Shown: piece after piece, positions 40,977 through 49,830 of the stretch
Position numbering within the stretch: the stretch's first letter is position 1
Layout of the letters: every line of letters starts with the position of its first letter
Source of the DNA: Bin87 sp965261195
GTDB lineage: Bacteria > Chloroflexota > Dehalococcoidia > Lucifugimonadales > UBA3495
Direction of reading: 5' to 3'
Assembly (NCBI GenBank): GCA_965261195.1
Contig: OZ253455.1
Coordinates: 1,736,001 to 1,800,000 of the forward strand
Length of the DNA: 64,000 nucleotides
The notes under the pieces: model-generated
Seen by the model: the letters and a program-made list of their open reading frames with translations, nothing else
What the model was told of the DNA's origin: nothing
Databases searched by the model: none
Made by a program: the position numbers and the translations under genes

Positions 40977-42149
40977 CTACCCCCGCGGCAGTCCCAGCCC
41001 CCTGCTCGCAATAATGTTGCGCTGCACCTCACTCGTGCCGGCCGCAATCGTATGCGAAAACGCCCGCAGCCAGTGCTCCTGCAGATCCGCTTCCAGCGGT
41101 GTCCACTTATCGTCGCGCAGGCCGCCGTACATACCCATGATTTCCAGGCACGAAGCCGTGGTGCGCTGCACGGTTTCGCTGCCGAATACCTTGGACATCG
41201 ACGCTTCTTTGTTGGGCACCAGCCCCTCGCCCTGCATCCAGGCCACGTTGTAGGCGATGAGCCGGGCGACTTCGGTTTCGATGTAGCGGTCGGCCAGCAC
41301 GTTGCGAACCCAGGGTTCCTGACTCAGCGGCTGGCCGTTGCGGTTGACGCCGTCGGCCCACTGGCGTGTGTCGTCCAGGTGGCGGCGGGCGGCTGCCGAG
41401 TAGTCGATTCCGGAGCGTTCAAAGTCCAGCAGGGTAACTGCGACGTACCAGCCGCGGTTTTCCTCGCCAACGATGTTGCGTGCCGGCACACGCACGTTGT
41501 CAAAAATCACCTGGTTGAACTCGTGGCGACCGCCCATGTTGATGATGGGACGCACCTCGATGCCGGGCGTTTTCATGTCCACCAGGAAGAAGCTGATGCC
41601 CCGGTGCTTCGGCGCATCGGTATCGGTGCGCGTCAGCAGCATAATCCAGTCGCCGCGATGCCCCATGGAGGTCCAGATTTTGCTGCCGTTGATGACGAAC
41701 TCGTCGCCATCGCGGATGGCGCGGGTGCTCAGGGAGGCCAGGTCGGAACCGGATTCCGGTTCGCTGTAGCCCTGGCACCACTGCACTTCACCCTTGGCCA
41801 CCGAGGGCAGGTGTTCGGCTTTCTGCTCGTCGGTGCCGTGAATCATCAGCGTGGCGCCCATCATGCGGACGCCGAAGTTGTCGCGGCCCGGCGCCCGGTG
41901 GTAGGTCATTGCTTCGTTGAAGATGGCGGTGCGGACCGGTGAGGCGGCCTGTCCGCCGTACTCCTCCGGCCAGTGCATGGTGAGCCAACCCCGGTCGGCC
42001 AGCTTGCGGCGCACCTCCAGCGTTCGCTGCCAGTTTTCCTCACCGGCGCCCCGTTCACCCAGTTCCCATTCGGGAACGTACTCGTCGGAGATAAACTGAC
42101 GCAAATCGTTCTGGAACGTGGCGTCCTCGGTACCAAACTGGAATTCCAT
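40977..42149 (-). CDS. Acyl-CoA dehydrogenase
   Basis: 390 residues, FAD-dependent alpha,beta-dehydrogenation of an acyl-CoA. MEFQFGTEDATFQNDLRQFI at the start, then WCQGYSEPESGSDLASLSTR and GSKIWTSMGHRGDWIMLLTR (FAD/substrate core), and SETVQRTTASCLEIMGMYGG with AGTSEVQRNIIASRGLGLPR at the end. The catalytic Glu at the position used by short-chain members is not evident, so the substrate may be unusual. It feeds the hydratase two genes downstream. Confidence 0.92.
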   Translation of the reverse strand: MEFQFGTEDATFQNDLRQFISDEYVPEWELGERGAGEENWQRTLEVRRKLADRGWLTMHWPEEYGGQAASPVRTAIFNEAMTYHRAPGRDNFGVRMMGATLMIHGTDEQKAEHLPSVAKGEVQWCQGYSEPESGSDLASLSTRAIRDGDEFVINGSKIWTSMGHRGDWIMLLTRTDTDAPKHRGISFFLVDMKTPGIEVRPIINMGGRHEFNQVIFDNVRVPARNIVGEENRGWYVAVTLLDFERSGIDYSAAARRHLDDTRQWADGVNRNGQPLSQEPWVRNVLADRYIETEVARLIAYNVAWMQGEGLVPNKEASMSKVFGSETVQRTTASCLEIMGMYGGLRDDKWTPLEADLQEHWLRAFSHTIAAGTSEVQRNIIASRGLGLPRG

Positions 42150-42222
42150 GGTGGGTCTCCTGTCCTGGCAGTTTTGGCTATCTTGAGGCGATTCGCTACT
42201 CGACGGGTCAGAGTGGCCGAGG

Positions 42223-42582
42223 CTACGTCTGGTTCAGCAGGGGTATTAGCTTGACCAGCAAGGCCTCTACGTCGTTGAGGCTTTCGGTCACTAAATCGGC
42301 GTCCATGTCGTTCTCATAGAAATTCTCGTGGAGTGCGCTGGCGGAGTTGAAGAATCGACGGATGTCGCTGTCGCCGATTTCCGAGCGCAGCCTGTTTGCC
42401 GCTCTGTGGTAATGACGATGGCGATGGTGCTCCCATCCGCGCTGCTCGGCGATGGCCTTGAGCATCTGGGCAGCGGCGCCCCAACCCTTCTCGGATGCCT
42501 GCGGCAGGTCGCCGGCGGCGAGTTCCTGTCTGGCCTGCGTCAGGAAATGCTCGCTGGCTTGCTGATACTGTTGGGTGGTCAC
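42223..42582 (-). CDS. PaREP1/HEPN-like protein
   Basis: 119 residues from GTG 42582, with GGGGA ahead. Pattern LTQARQELAAGDLPQASEKG, WGAAAQMLKAIAEQRGW, FFNSASALHENFYENDMD and VEALLVKLIPLL matches the PaREP1 helical family, which is HEPN-like, in bacteria. A nuclease motif R-x4-6-H is not clear, so it may be a nucleotide-binding or antitoxin-like HEPN. It lies in the acyl-CoA gene cluster. Confidence 0.7.
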   Translation of the reverse strand: MTTQQYQQASEHFLTQARQELAAGDLPQASEKGWGAAAQMLKAIAEQRGWEHHRHRHYHRAANRLRSEIGDSDIRRFFNSASALHENFYENDMDADLVTESLNDVEALLVKLIPLLNQT

Positions 42583-42707
42583 TAGGGTTCCCCTGCTGTG
42601 TTTGGAGGTTAGCAACTGCGGCTTGCCTTGGCAATGATGACGGAGCGGCAGTCATGATGATGTTCGAATCTGAGTAGCGAAATCTCCTCGCTATCTTATC
42701 ACGGCGG

Positions 42708-43559
42708 TCAGATTTGGCTGTATCCGCTGCCCGGCCCTCGGGTGTCGTCGACTCCCCAGCCCCGGCCGGCTTCAATCCAGCCGAATTCAAGCAGAATCTG
42801 CTGGCTGTAACACACTCGGCCGGTTACTTTTTCCGGAGCTTCCGACGCTAGCAAAAGCGTGGCCTTAGCCAGCAGCTCCGGCGACTCGCCCCGAGGGTCG
42901 TCCATCCCGTCAACCAGGTGGTGGAAAACCGTGCCCGGAGTCGGTACTACCAGGGAGGGCGCCACCGCGGTTACCGAAATCCCGTGTTCGAAAACTTCCT
43001 GGGCCAGTCCCTGGGAGAACCGTTCCAGGGCGGCTTTTTCCGCCCCATAGCAGGTGCCGTTGTTGGTTGGCGTCGTGTACGGTCCCCGACCCGGGCCGAC
43101 TGCGGCGCCGGAAGATATGTTGACGATACTGCCCGAGTTGCGGGGGATCATGTCGGCCAGCACCAGCTGGCTGAGAATGAAGGGAGCGTGGAAGTTTACC
43201 GCCCAGGATCGCATCCAGCGATTGACCGGGAAGTCCTTGATGGGCAGGTAGTAGGTGAGGGCGGCGTTGTTGACCAGTACGTCCACCGGGCCGTAGATGC
43301 GGCGGGTTTCCTCCACCAGCATCTCGCAGTCTTCGGGCAGCGATATGTTGGCGGCCACCGCAGTCGCCTCACCACCGGCCTCCTTGATGTCCGCAATGGT
43401 CTTGGCCAGGGAACCTTCCAGAGGGTGGTCTCCCTCGTTCACCGTGCGGGCCGCGCAAATGACGCGGGCGCCCTCGGCAGCGAACAGCCGGCTCACTTCG
43501 GCGCCGATGCCACGGCTGGCTCCGGTTACGATTGCGGTCTTTCCTTCGAGTCTGGGCAT
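42708..43559 (-). CDS. SDR-family oxidoreductase
   Basis: 283 residues. TAIVTGASRGIGAEVSRLFA, VLVNNAALTYYLP, SGSIVNISSGAAVGPGRG and the YGAEKAALERFSQGLA Tyr-Lys motif, where an insert (TTPTNNGTC) lies between the Ser and Tyr. A hydroxyacyl-CoA or related alcohol dehydrogenase role is plausible beside acyl-CoA dehydrogenase and hydratase genes. Confidence 0.9.
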   Translation of the reverse strand: MPRLEGKTAIVTGASRGIGAEVSRLFAAEGARVICAARTVNEGDHPLEGSLAKTIADIKEAGGEATAVAANISLPEDCEMLVEETRRIYGPVDVLVNNAALTYYLPIKDFPVNRWMRSWAVNFHAPFILSQLVLADMIPRNSGSIVNISSGAAVGPGRGPYTTPTNNGTCYGAEKAALERFSQGLAQEVFEHGISVTAVAPSLVVPTPGTVFHHLVDGMDDPRGESPELLAKATLLLASEAPEKVTGRVCYSQQILLEFGWIEAGRGWGVDDTRGPGSGYSQI

Positions 43560-43598
43560 ATTGCGTTCGTCCTAGTCAGTTGCCTGTGATTAGTTGGC

Positions 43599-43690
43599 CG
43601 AGCTGCCGTTGGCGCCGTTGCTCGTGTTTAGGCTCGGCTCCGGTTCAACGAGAGCGGAAATGCGACGCCGACGGTTACGGCGGCTGATCC
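43599..43690 (-). pseudogene. Partial duplicate of the neighbouring membrane-protein gene
   Basis: Bases near 43650-43688 repeat, with a few changes, those near 43960-43998 in the intact gene (coding for AAVTVGIALPLSF; here AAVTVGVAFPLSL). The fragment is followed by a stop, so it is a vestige of tandem duplication about 310 bp apart. Confidence 0.5.
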
Positions 43691-43701
43691 ATTCGCTCCC
43701 G

Positions 43702-44190
43702 TCAGCCCGCGTCCTCGCTTTGGGTTCCGTTACGCGAGGGGGTTGGTTCTGTGAAAGGCCGGCCCTCGCACTCCGCCGCCAGCCGGCGTTCGTTCCACGC
43801 CTCCCATAGTTGGTCTCTTTCCCCGCGGCCCTCCTCGCGGCCCTCCTCGCGGCCCTCCTCTCGCCCCTCCTCTCGCCCCTCCTCTCGCCCCTCAGCCCGA
43901 ACACGGTCGGTGTACAATTTCGCTAGTACCATTGGTATTCCCTCCACCATTCCGAATGAGAGCGGAAGTGCGATGCCGACAGTTACGGCGGCGGCTACGA
44001 TGATGATTATAGCAATTTCGGGCCAGTCCAGCGGCGGGGTTTCGGCGGTTGCGATGCGGGCATAACCGAGTAGAGCGGTCAGCAGGCCCCATAGGGTATA
44101 GAATGCTGCCAGGAATCGACCATTGTGATGAACCAGTACGTCGAAAGCGTTGGCCCGAACGTCCGGAGCTTTGTTGCCCGACGCGGCCAA
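43702..44190 (-). CDS. Membrane protein with EEGR repeat tail
   Basis: 162 residues from TTG. Two membrane helices (FLAAFYTLWGLLTALLGYAR and IAIIIIVAAAVTVGIALPLS) precede REEGREEGREEGR units encoded by 12-bp repeats and a loose C-terminus. It shares this layout with 24629-25051. It begins just after the panB stop. Confidence 0.6.
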   Translation of the reverse strand: MAASGNKAPDVRANAFDVLVHHNGRFLAAFYTLWGLLTALLGYARIATAETPPLDWPEIAIIIIVAAAVTVGIALPLSFGMVEGIPMVLAKLYTDRVRAEGREEGREEGREEGREEGREEGRGERDQLWEAWNERRLAAECEGRPFTEPTPSRNGTQSEDAG

Positions 44191-44191
44191 C

Positions 44192-45025
44192 CTAATCGTC
44201 CAGCAGGTCGGCCAGCAAACTCTCGTTCATCGTGAAGCTTTCCGCTGCACCGGGGAAATTGCCATCGCGGACATCCTCGGCGTACTGGCGAAACGCTGCG
44301 GACACGTCTTCGGAAAGGTTGGCGTAGCGGCGGGCGTGCTTGGGCACGAACTCGGAGTACAACCCCAGCATATCGTGGAACACCTGCACCTGGCCGTCGC
44401 AATCGGGCCCGGCGCCGATGCCAATGGTCGGGATGGTGAGGCGCTCGGTGATGACCCTAGCGAGTGGGCTGGGCACACATTCAAGCACGACGGCGTAGGC
44501 CCCGGCGTCCTGCAACGCAATCGCGTCTTCCCAGACCCGACGCGCCGCCGCTTTGGTGCGGCCCTGCACTCGGTAGCCACCCAGGGCGTTCACCGACTGC
44601 GGCGTGAGGCCGATGTGTCCCATCACGGGTACGCCGGCATCTACCATGGAACGCACGGTGTCGGCGATGGCGACGCCGCCCTCCAGCTTGACGGTGTGAG
44701 CGCCCCCCTCCTGCATCAACCGGCCGGCATTGCGCATGGCCTCGTTGCGGTCAACCTGGTATGACATAAACGGCAAGTCGGCAACGACCAGCGCCTCTGT
44801 TGCGCCTCGACTCACCATGCGGGCGTGGCGCACCATGTCGTCCATCGTGACGGGTATGGTCGAGTCGTAGCCCAGCACTACCATCCCCAGGCTATCGCCC
44901 ACCAGCAGGACGGGGATGCCGGCGGCGTCGGCGATGCGGGCAGCCGTATAGTCGTAAGCGGTGACCATGGGGATTTTCTCCCCGGCCCGCTTCATTTCGG
45001 CCAGTTTTCGTATGGTGGTGGCCAT
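44192..45025 (-). CDS. panB: Ketopantoate hydroxymethyltransferase
   Basis: 277 residues, first committed step to pantothenate/CoA: transfers hydroxymethyl from methylene-THF to ketoisovalerate. Motifs are MVTAYDYTAARIADAAG, VLLVGDSLGMVVLGYDSTIP (Mg-binding Asp), VVADLPFMSYQ, VMGHIGLTPQSVNALGGYR and IPTIGIGAGPDCDGQVQVFHD. Length is normal. It sits in a run with a DUF2520 protein and a P1 peptidase. No panC is in view. Confidence 0.97.
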   Translation of the reverse strand: MATTIRKLAEMKRAGEKIPMVTAYDYTAARIADAAGIPVLLVGDSLGMVVLGYDSTIPVTMDDMVRHARMVSRGATEALVVADLPFMSYQVDRNEAMRNAGRLMQEGGAHTVKLEGGVAIADTVRSMVDAGVPVMGHIGLTPQSVNALGGYRVQGRTKAAARRVWEDAIALQDAGAYAVVLECVPSPLARVITERLTIPTIGIGAGPDCDGQVQVFHDMLGLYSEFVPKHARRYANLSEDVSAAFRQYAEDVRDGNFPGAAESFTMNESLLADLLDD

Positions 45026-45040
45026 GGTGGTGTGATTGTA

Positions 45041-45946
45041 TCAGGCCCACCCGTCGCCGGCGACTGCATCGACCAAACGCGCGATGCGCTCGGCGTCGAT
45101 TCCCCGGCTGCGGGCCAGGGGCAGCGACGCCAGGGTGAGCTGGCGATACAAGGGCACCAGATGGGGCGCGTGGCGCGCAAGGGCATCCATGTGGGCTTGC
45201 ACGGTGGCGGCGTCGCCGCGGACCGCCGGGCCGGTTACGGCGCCCTCCGTGCCGGCGTTGGCGATGGCCTCGATGGTGGCCCGGGCCAGGGGAATGGCGG
45301 CCTGCGTGCCCTCCGCTGGGCTCAGGCCGAGTTCAGACCAGAGGCTGATGGCGGCGTCGAGCAGCGCCGTAACCTGCCCGCACCCCAGCACGGCGCTGGC
45401 ATGGTACAGGGGACGCATATCGTCGGAGATGGCGATGGCGCGACCGCCGAGAGTTTCAGCCAGGCGGGGCAGGTAGTCTTCCAGCCAGCCGGTGGCGGCC
45501 ACGGCGAAGGTTACTCCGGTGAGCCTACGGGCGGCGTCGGCCGGCTCGCTCAGGCCGGCGAAGGTTTGAAAGGGGTGCATCGCGCCCACCGCTGCGCCGG
45601 ATGCTGCCGCCGACGCCAGCAACTCTACCGATGCCGCCCCGCAGCAATGGGCAACACCCTGCCCGCTGCGCCACCGCACCGACCCGGCAACATCGGCGAT
45701 GGCCCCGTCGGGCGTGGTGATGAACACCAGGTCGCAAGCATCGGCAACGTCCTGGGCGGCGTCCAACGCCTGACAACTGCCGACGCGTCCGGCCAGCCAA
45801 TCTGCGCTGTCCCGACGGCGGCTGGCAGCGGCGGCTACGTGACAGCCCACCCCATCCAGCGCCAGGGCAAGACCTCGACCCAACGTGCCCACGCCGATGA
45901 AGCCGATCCTGACATCGCGGTCCGCCGATATGTTGTCGCCGGGCAT
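45041..45946 (-). CDS. Rossmann-fold/DUF2520 protein
   Basis: 301 residues. N-terminal Rossmann domain (IGFIGVGTLGRGLALALDGV, CDLVFITTPDGAIADVAGS) and a C-terminal helical DUF2520 part (GAMHPFQTFAGLSEPADAAR, YHASAVLGCGQVTALLDAAI). The family resembles ketopantoate/6-phosphogluconate-type dehydrogenases and is frequent next to pantothenate genes; here it precedes panB by 15 bases. A role as ketopantoate reductase substitute is possible but unproven. Confidence 0.88.
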   Translation of the reverse strand: MPGDNISADRDVRIGFIGVGTLGRGLALALDGVGCHVAAAASRRRDSADWLAGRVGSCQALDAAQDVADACDLVFITTPDGAIADVAGSVRWRSGQGVAHCCGAASVELLASAAASGAAVGAMHPFQTFAGLSEPADAARRLTGVTFAVAATGWLEDYLPRLAETLGGRAIAISDDMRPLYHASAVLGCGQVTALLDAAISLWSELGLSPAEGTQAAIPLARATIEAIANAGTEGAVTGPAVRGDAATVQAHMDALARHAPHLVPLYRQLTLASLPLARSRGIDAERIARLVDAVAGDGWA

Positions 45947-46983
45947 CAGAGTTTCTGAATTGACGGGACGCCGCCCAGGCCCGTTGCCGACTGCAAGGCG
46001 TCAATCACCGCCAGGGCCGTAACCTGCGTTGCGGCGGTTACGATGGCCGTGAGGTCGGCTGTGCCCGCGTTTCGTCCGGTGGCCAGACAGAACAGCGTAT
46101 CGCCGTCGCTGGGGGTATGGCACGGTCGGATGGTCAGAGCCAGACCATCGTGGGCCGAGGAAGCGACGAAGTTGGTTTGCATCTTGTCCAGCGCGGCGTC
46201 GGTGGCAACCACGCCGATGGTGGTGTTCGCCAAAAGGGCAGAGGCGGCAGCAGCGGCGGCGGCCGCCTCGCCGTTGAGCGCTACCTCCACGGGGTCCGAC
46301 ATCCGTCCATCAGCTCGGCGTGGGCCGGCGATGAGCGTGCCATCGTGATGGTTGTAGACGCCGCCCCAGGCGTTGACGGCCACCGCCGCGCCGACCGACA
46401 CGCCATCGGCCAGGGTGATGCTGGCGGAACCGATGCCCCCTTTAATGGCCCCGGCGACTCCCAGGCCCTTGGCCACCGTAGCCCCGGTTCCCGCCCCAAC
46501 CGTGCCCGCGACCAGCGGAGCGTTGGATGCGACCGCAGCGGCCGCGTAACCCGCATCCGCGTCGGGCCGCACGGAAGACTCGCCGATGCCCAGGTCGTAA
46601 AGGATGGCCGCCGGCACGATGGGTACGCGAGCGTGTCCGGTTGCAAACCCGATGCCCTGCTCTTCCAGCCAGCGTTGCAAGCCGATGGCCGCCGCCAGTC
46701 CGAATGCGCTGCCGCCGCTAAGCATCACGCCATGCACCCGGTCAACGCGGCGGATCGGGTTGAGCAGGTCGGTTTCGTGGGTGCCGGGCGAACCGCCGCG
46801 TACCGCAACGCCACCCACTGCTCCGTGGCGGCACAGTATCGCCGTACATCCGGTGGCGGCGTACCGATTCGTCCAATGCCCGGCCTCAATGCCTGGCACG
46901 CTGGTGATAGTCCCGCCGCAGTCGATGTGGTTCATTGCATTATTCGCAAATGGTCGGAGACCGGAGGGTTTGGGCGTCGTCAT
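45946..46983 (-). CDS. P1-family (DmpA-like) aminopeptidase
   Basis: 345 residues; an N-terminal nucleophile-type self-processing peptidase family. Features: ITSVPGIEAGHWTN, GTHETDLLNPIRRVDRVHGV, MLSGGSAFGLAAAIGLQRWL, AIKGGIGSASITLADGVSVG and the cleavage/nucleophile segment NTTIGVVATDAALDKMQ. A shorter start at ATG 46935 (MNHIDCGGTITS) is nearer the usual N-terminus. Its stop overlaps the next start by one base. Confidence 0.88.
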   Translation of the reverse strand: MTTPKPSGLRPFANNAMNHIDCGGTITSVPGIEAGHWTNRYAATGCTAILCRHGAVGGVAVRGGSPGTHETDLLNPIRRVDRVHGVMLSGGSAFGLAAAIGLQRWLEEQGIGFATGHARVPIVPAAILYDLGIGESSVRPDADAGYAAAAVASNAPLVAGTVGAGTGATVAKGLGVAGAIKGGIGSASITLADGVSVGAAVAVNAWGGVYNHHDGTLIAGPRRADGRMSDPVEVALNGEAAAAAAAASALLANTTIGVVATDAALDKMQTNFVASSAHDGLALTIRPCHTPSDGDTLFCLATGRNAGTADLTAIVTAATQVTALAVIDALQSATGLGGVPSIQKL

Positions 46984-47092
46984 GGGGCCAGAGTGTGGGA
47001 CAGAGTATCGTCATTCTACCGGTGTGAGAATAGGCGGGCAACAGAACCGGACGGATTCACACGCCGCGCCGCCGCTGCGCTGTTGCCAGCCG

Positions 47093-48343
47093 TTACTCGC
47101 CGGACTGAATGTCGGACAGCAGCTGCTCCGCGCGTTCCAGCATCAACTGCTGTCGATCTGCGCTGACGCCCCGGCTCTCCAGGTACAGCCGCAGGGCCGC
47201 CATTGGTTGCAAATCCGATGCGTCGATGGGAGCGCGCCGCCGTTCCTGGTCGGTAACTTCGCGGGAAATGCTGGCGACGTAGTGAGCCGAAGACAGGGCC
47301 GGCCGCAGGTCGGCATCGCGCAGGCGAGCCGATTGCTCGCCGGACAGCGTGATGCGAAGCCGCACGATTGCGCCGGCGACCTCCCGTCTGCCGATGGCCC
47401 GCACCACGAAATCGGTGGGGTTGGCCTCGGCGTCGGGAACGGTCGCCGCGACGGTTACGAAGGGACGGGCGCCGATGGGCCGGAACTGAAAATCCTGCAG
47501 CCGCTGACCCTGCGGCGCCTGGGGGTTGATGTCCACCACGCAGAAACCCTTTTCGTCCGATTCTTCCGAGAAGTCCACCCGTTGCAGGCTGCCGGAATAG
47601 GCCACTACCGGGCCGGCCCCAGGCCCTCCGTTACGCAAAATCTGGTGCTTGTGGATATGGCCCAGCGCCACGTATTCCAGCTGCGGCTGGCCGATGGCGC
47701 TCATGTTCAGCACGTGGTCATTGCCCAGCATCATCGAGCGTTCGGTGCCGGTGGTGGCGCCGTTGACGGTAACGTGGCCGGTGAGCATCGCCGGCGTGTC
47801 CGGGTCCAGCGTCGCCACGTTGCGCATTATCGCCGCGGTCATTCGGTCTTCGGTCGCCTGGCGGATTTGCTCGATGGAAAGTCCCCGGGATTCATCACGG
47901 GCCAGCATGGCTCCGCGGGTGGGCCAGGGTACGGCTACAATTTGCACCGGCCCGGCGGGCGTATTGATGGTGTGGTTAGTCAGACGCGATCCGACGTAGA
48001 CGTTGGGAACATCCAGCGTGGCGAATATCTCGACGGAGTTGGCCCGGCTGGCCATTGCCGGCAGGTCGTGGTTGCCGGCGAGCAGAAAAGTGGGAATGCC
48101 GGCGGCGGATAGTCGGCGCAGGCGGATGGCGAACTCCCGCTGGTGCGTTTGTGATGGGTCGCGTCCTTTGTACGCATCGCCGGCCAGCACCACCAGGTCA
48201 ACATGGTTGGACAGGGCAAACTCGACCAGTTCGTCGAGCGCGGCCAAAAAGTCGCCCAACCGGGTGGACAACCCAGTGTTGGGATCCGTGCGACCATAGT
48301 TCTCGACGCCGATATGCAGGTCGGAAAAGTGGAGCACGCGCAT
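47093..48343 (-). CDS. DNA repair exonuclease, SbcD/Mre11-like
   Basis: 416 residues. Mre11-type phosphoesterase motifs: HFSDLHIGVENY, VLAGDAYKGRDPSQTHQREF, LLAGNHDLPA and YVALGHIHKHQ, with capping domain after residue 280 and a helical tail LMLERAEQLLSDIQSGE. Processes DNA ends with the SbcC ATPase, but no SbcC gene is adjacent here. Confidence 0.9.
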   Translation of the reverse strand: MRVLHFSDLHIGVENYGRTDPNTGLSTRLGDFLAALDELVEFALSNHVDLVVLAGDAYKGRDPSQTHQREFAIRLRRLSAAGIPTFLLAGNHDLPAMASRANSVEIFATLDVPNVYVGSRLTNHTINTPAGPVQIVAVPWPTRGAMLARDESRGLSIEQIRQATEDRMTAAIMRNVATLDPDTPAMLTGHVTVNGATTGTERSMMLGNDHVLNMSAIGQPQLEYVALGHIHKHQILRNGGPGAGPVVAYSGSLQRVDFSEESDEKGFCVVDINPQAPQGQRLQDFQFRPIGARPFVTVAATVPDAEANPTDFVVRAIGRREVAGAIVRLRITLSGEQSARLRDADLRPALSSAHYVASISREVTDQERRRAPIDASDLQPMAALRLYLESRGVSADRQQLMLERAEQLLSDIQSGE

Positions 48344-48364
48344 CGTTATCGCTCAGCCATCTGT

Positions 48365-48412
48365 AGTTATCAAGTCGTGCAGTTATCGAGTCGTGCAGTT
48401 ATCAAGTCGCGC
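48365..48412. repeat. Three tandem 16-bp repeats
   Basis: AGTTATCAAGTCGTGC, AGTTATCGAGTCGTGC and AGTTATCAAGTCGCGC, back to back, 22 bp upstream of the sbcD-like start codon. Confidence 0.8.
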
Positions 48413-48741
48413 CAGGGGCGGTGGCCACCACTATACACGTTGCACCCGGCCGGCTGGGACGTTCACACTGAACGTCTCGAAGCCAGGCGGGAAGAGGGAC
48501 CAATGGATTGGAGGTGGGCCAGGGTCTTTCCATTGTCGCTGGACGATGCCAAGCCCGCCGGGCAGCCACAAGGGTTGCCCCTACCCTGCGCCACGTCGGT
48601 AAGTTCACCCAGGGCAGCCCTTGTGGCTGCCCTGGGTGAACAATTGAATGACCCTGGTGCCGGGCCGCCGCGCGTTGACAGCAGAATTATGCCTGCTAGA
48701 CTGAAACCGTTGGCGATATGCCGACTGGAGCAGGCAAAGCC
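48413..48741. other. Gene-free stretch with hairpins
   Basis: Between divergent genes. Contains a 16-bp perfect stem (TTCACCCAGGGCAGCC, loop CTTGT, complement; 48604-48640) and a weaker GGGCAGCC ACAAG GGTTGCCC stem (48560-48580). Both belong to the family seen at 38964. No convincing gene. Confidence 0.6.
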
Positions 48742-49443
48742 ATGACCACGCCGGAACAACTTTTCACCTTGCAGGAAATCGACCATCGGATTGACAGCAT
48801 CGATTCCGAGCGTGTGCGGGTCGAAAAACGGCTCGTCGCCGGGGTCAATCGGCCTGACCTGGCCAGCGAAGTCGAACATCACCGTGCGCGCGCCGCTGCC
48901 ATCCAGTCCAACTTGGGAACCCAGCGGGATGAGGCTGAACGCCTCCGTGAACGGCTGGTTGGGTTGGAAAGTCGGCTCTATAACTCCAATACATCCCGGC
49001 GCGACCTGTCCGCAATCCAGCGCGAGGCTGATTCAAACAAGTTCCAGGTGGCTCAGAAAGATGAGCTGATCCAGGAACTTGAGGAAGAACGGCGGACCCA
49101 CGAAGCGGACGCCGTTGCTGCACTGGAGCAGATGAAATCGGCGGAGTCAGGATGGGAGTCGGCGGTTGCCGACCTCAATAAGCGTCTTGCCCAGCTGGCA
49201 ACCGACCGGGACGAAGCCATCGGCCAGCGCCAGAGTATGGCCGACATATTCCCAGCTGCTGATTTGCGGCGGTACGAGCGGCTGCGGCATATCAAGGCCG
49301 GTACGGCCATCGCCCTGGTGGACAACGGGCGCGTGTGCCTGTCGTGCCGGATGAAACTGCCCAGCAACGTACTGCGCCAGCTGCGCGACCGCGACGCACA
49401 GGTGCCGTGCAGTACCTGCGGGCGCATACTGTACCAGCAATAG
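48742..49443 (+). CDS. Coiled-coil zinc-ribbon protein (C4-type, PF02591-like)
   Basis: 233 residues. A long antiparallel coiled coil (TPEQLFTLQEIDHRIDSIDS through RLAQLATDRDEAIGQ) ends in a C4 zinc ribbon, CLSCRMKLPSNVLRQL ... CSTCGRILYQ. Family members are common in bacteria, with suggested nucleic-acid or ribosome-linked roles. ATG 48742 is preferred over 48718. Confidence 0.85.
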   Translation: MTTPEQLFTLQEIDHRIDSIDSERVRVEKRLVAGVNRPDLASEVEHHRARAAAIQSNLGTQRDEAERLRERLVGLESRLYNSNTSRRDLSAIQREADSNKFQVAQKDELIQELEEERRTHEADAVAALEQMKSAESGWESAVADLNKRLAQLATDRDEAIGQRQSMADIFPAADLRRYERLRHIKAGTAIALVDNGRVCLSCRMKLPSNVLRQLRDRDAQVPCSTCGRILYQQ

Positions 49444-49830
49444 CCGGCGCCGGCCGGTTGACCGGCATCCCGTAACCAGGGCCTTTCGATTATCAACTCC
49501 CCGGCCGATGCAGCGCCGGCGTAGCCCCGGAAAACCCTGGCCTCAGGAACACCGCTGGCAGCCGACAGGCTGGATTCCCGCGCAAGCGGGAATGACAGGC
49601 CGGGGTGCGGGAATGCTGGGCCGGGGTGCAGAATCGGTGAACCAGCATTGCTGCGGCGACCATTGCTACGGCGGCGAGATTGCCACGCTGCGCTCGCAAT
49701 GACAAAGTGGGTACTCTGAGCGTAACCGTCTGCTGGGTAGTTTCCAGCAGTTGCGTGCTATAATCCGGCGAAAGTTTGTCCCCTGGCGCCGCGGTGTCGG
49801 CGGCGAATCTGGGCCGTAGGGAGTTTGCCG
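49444..49830. other. Gene-free stretch with two dispersed repeats
   Basis: Holds an ATTCCCGC GCAA GCGGGAAT hairpin (49574-49593) with GACAGGC around it and a CGAGATTGCCACGCTGCGCT copy (49675-49703) inverse to that at 23446. No coding potential seen. Confidence 0.6.
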
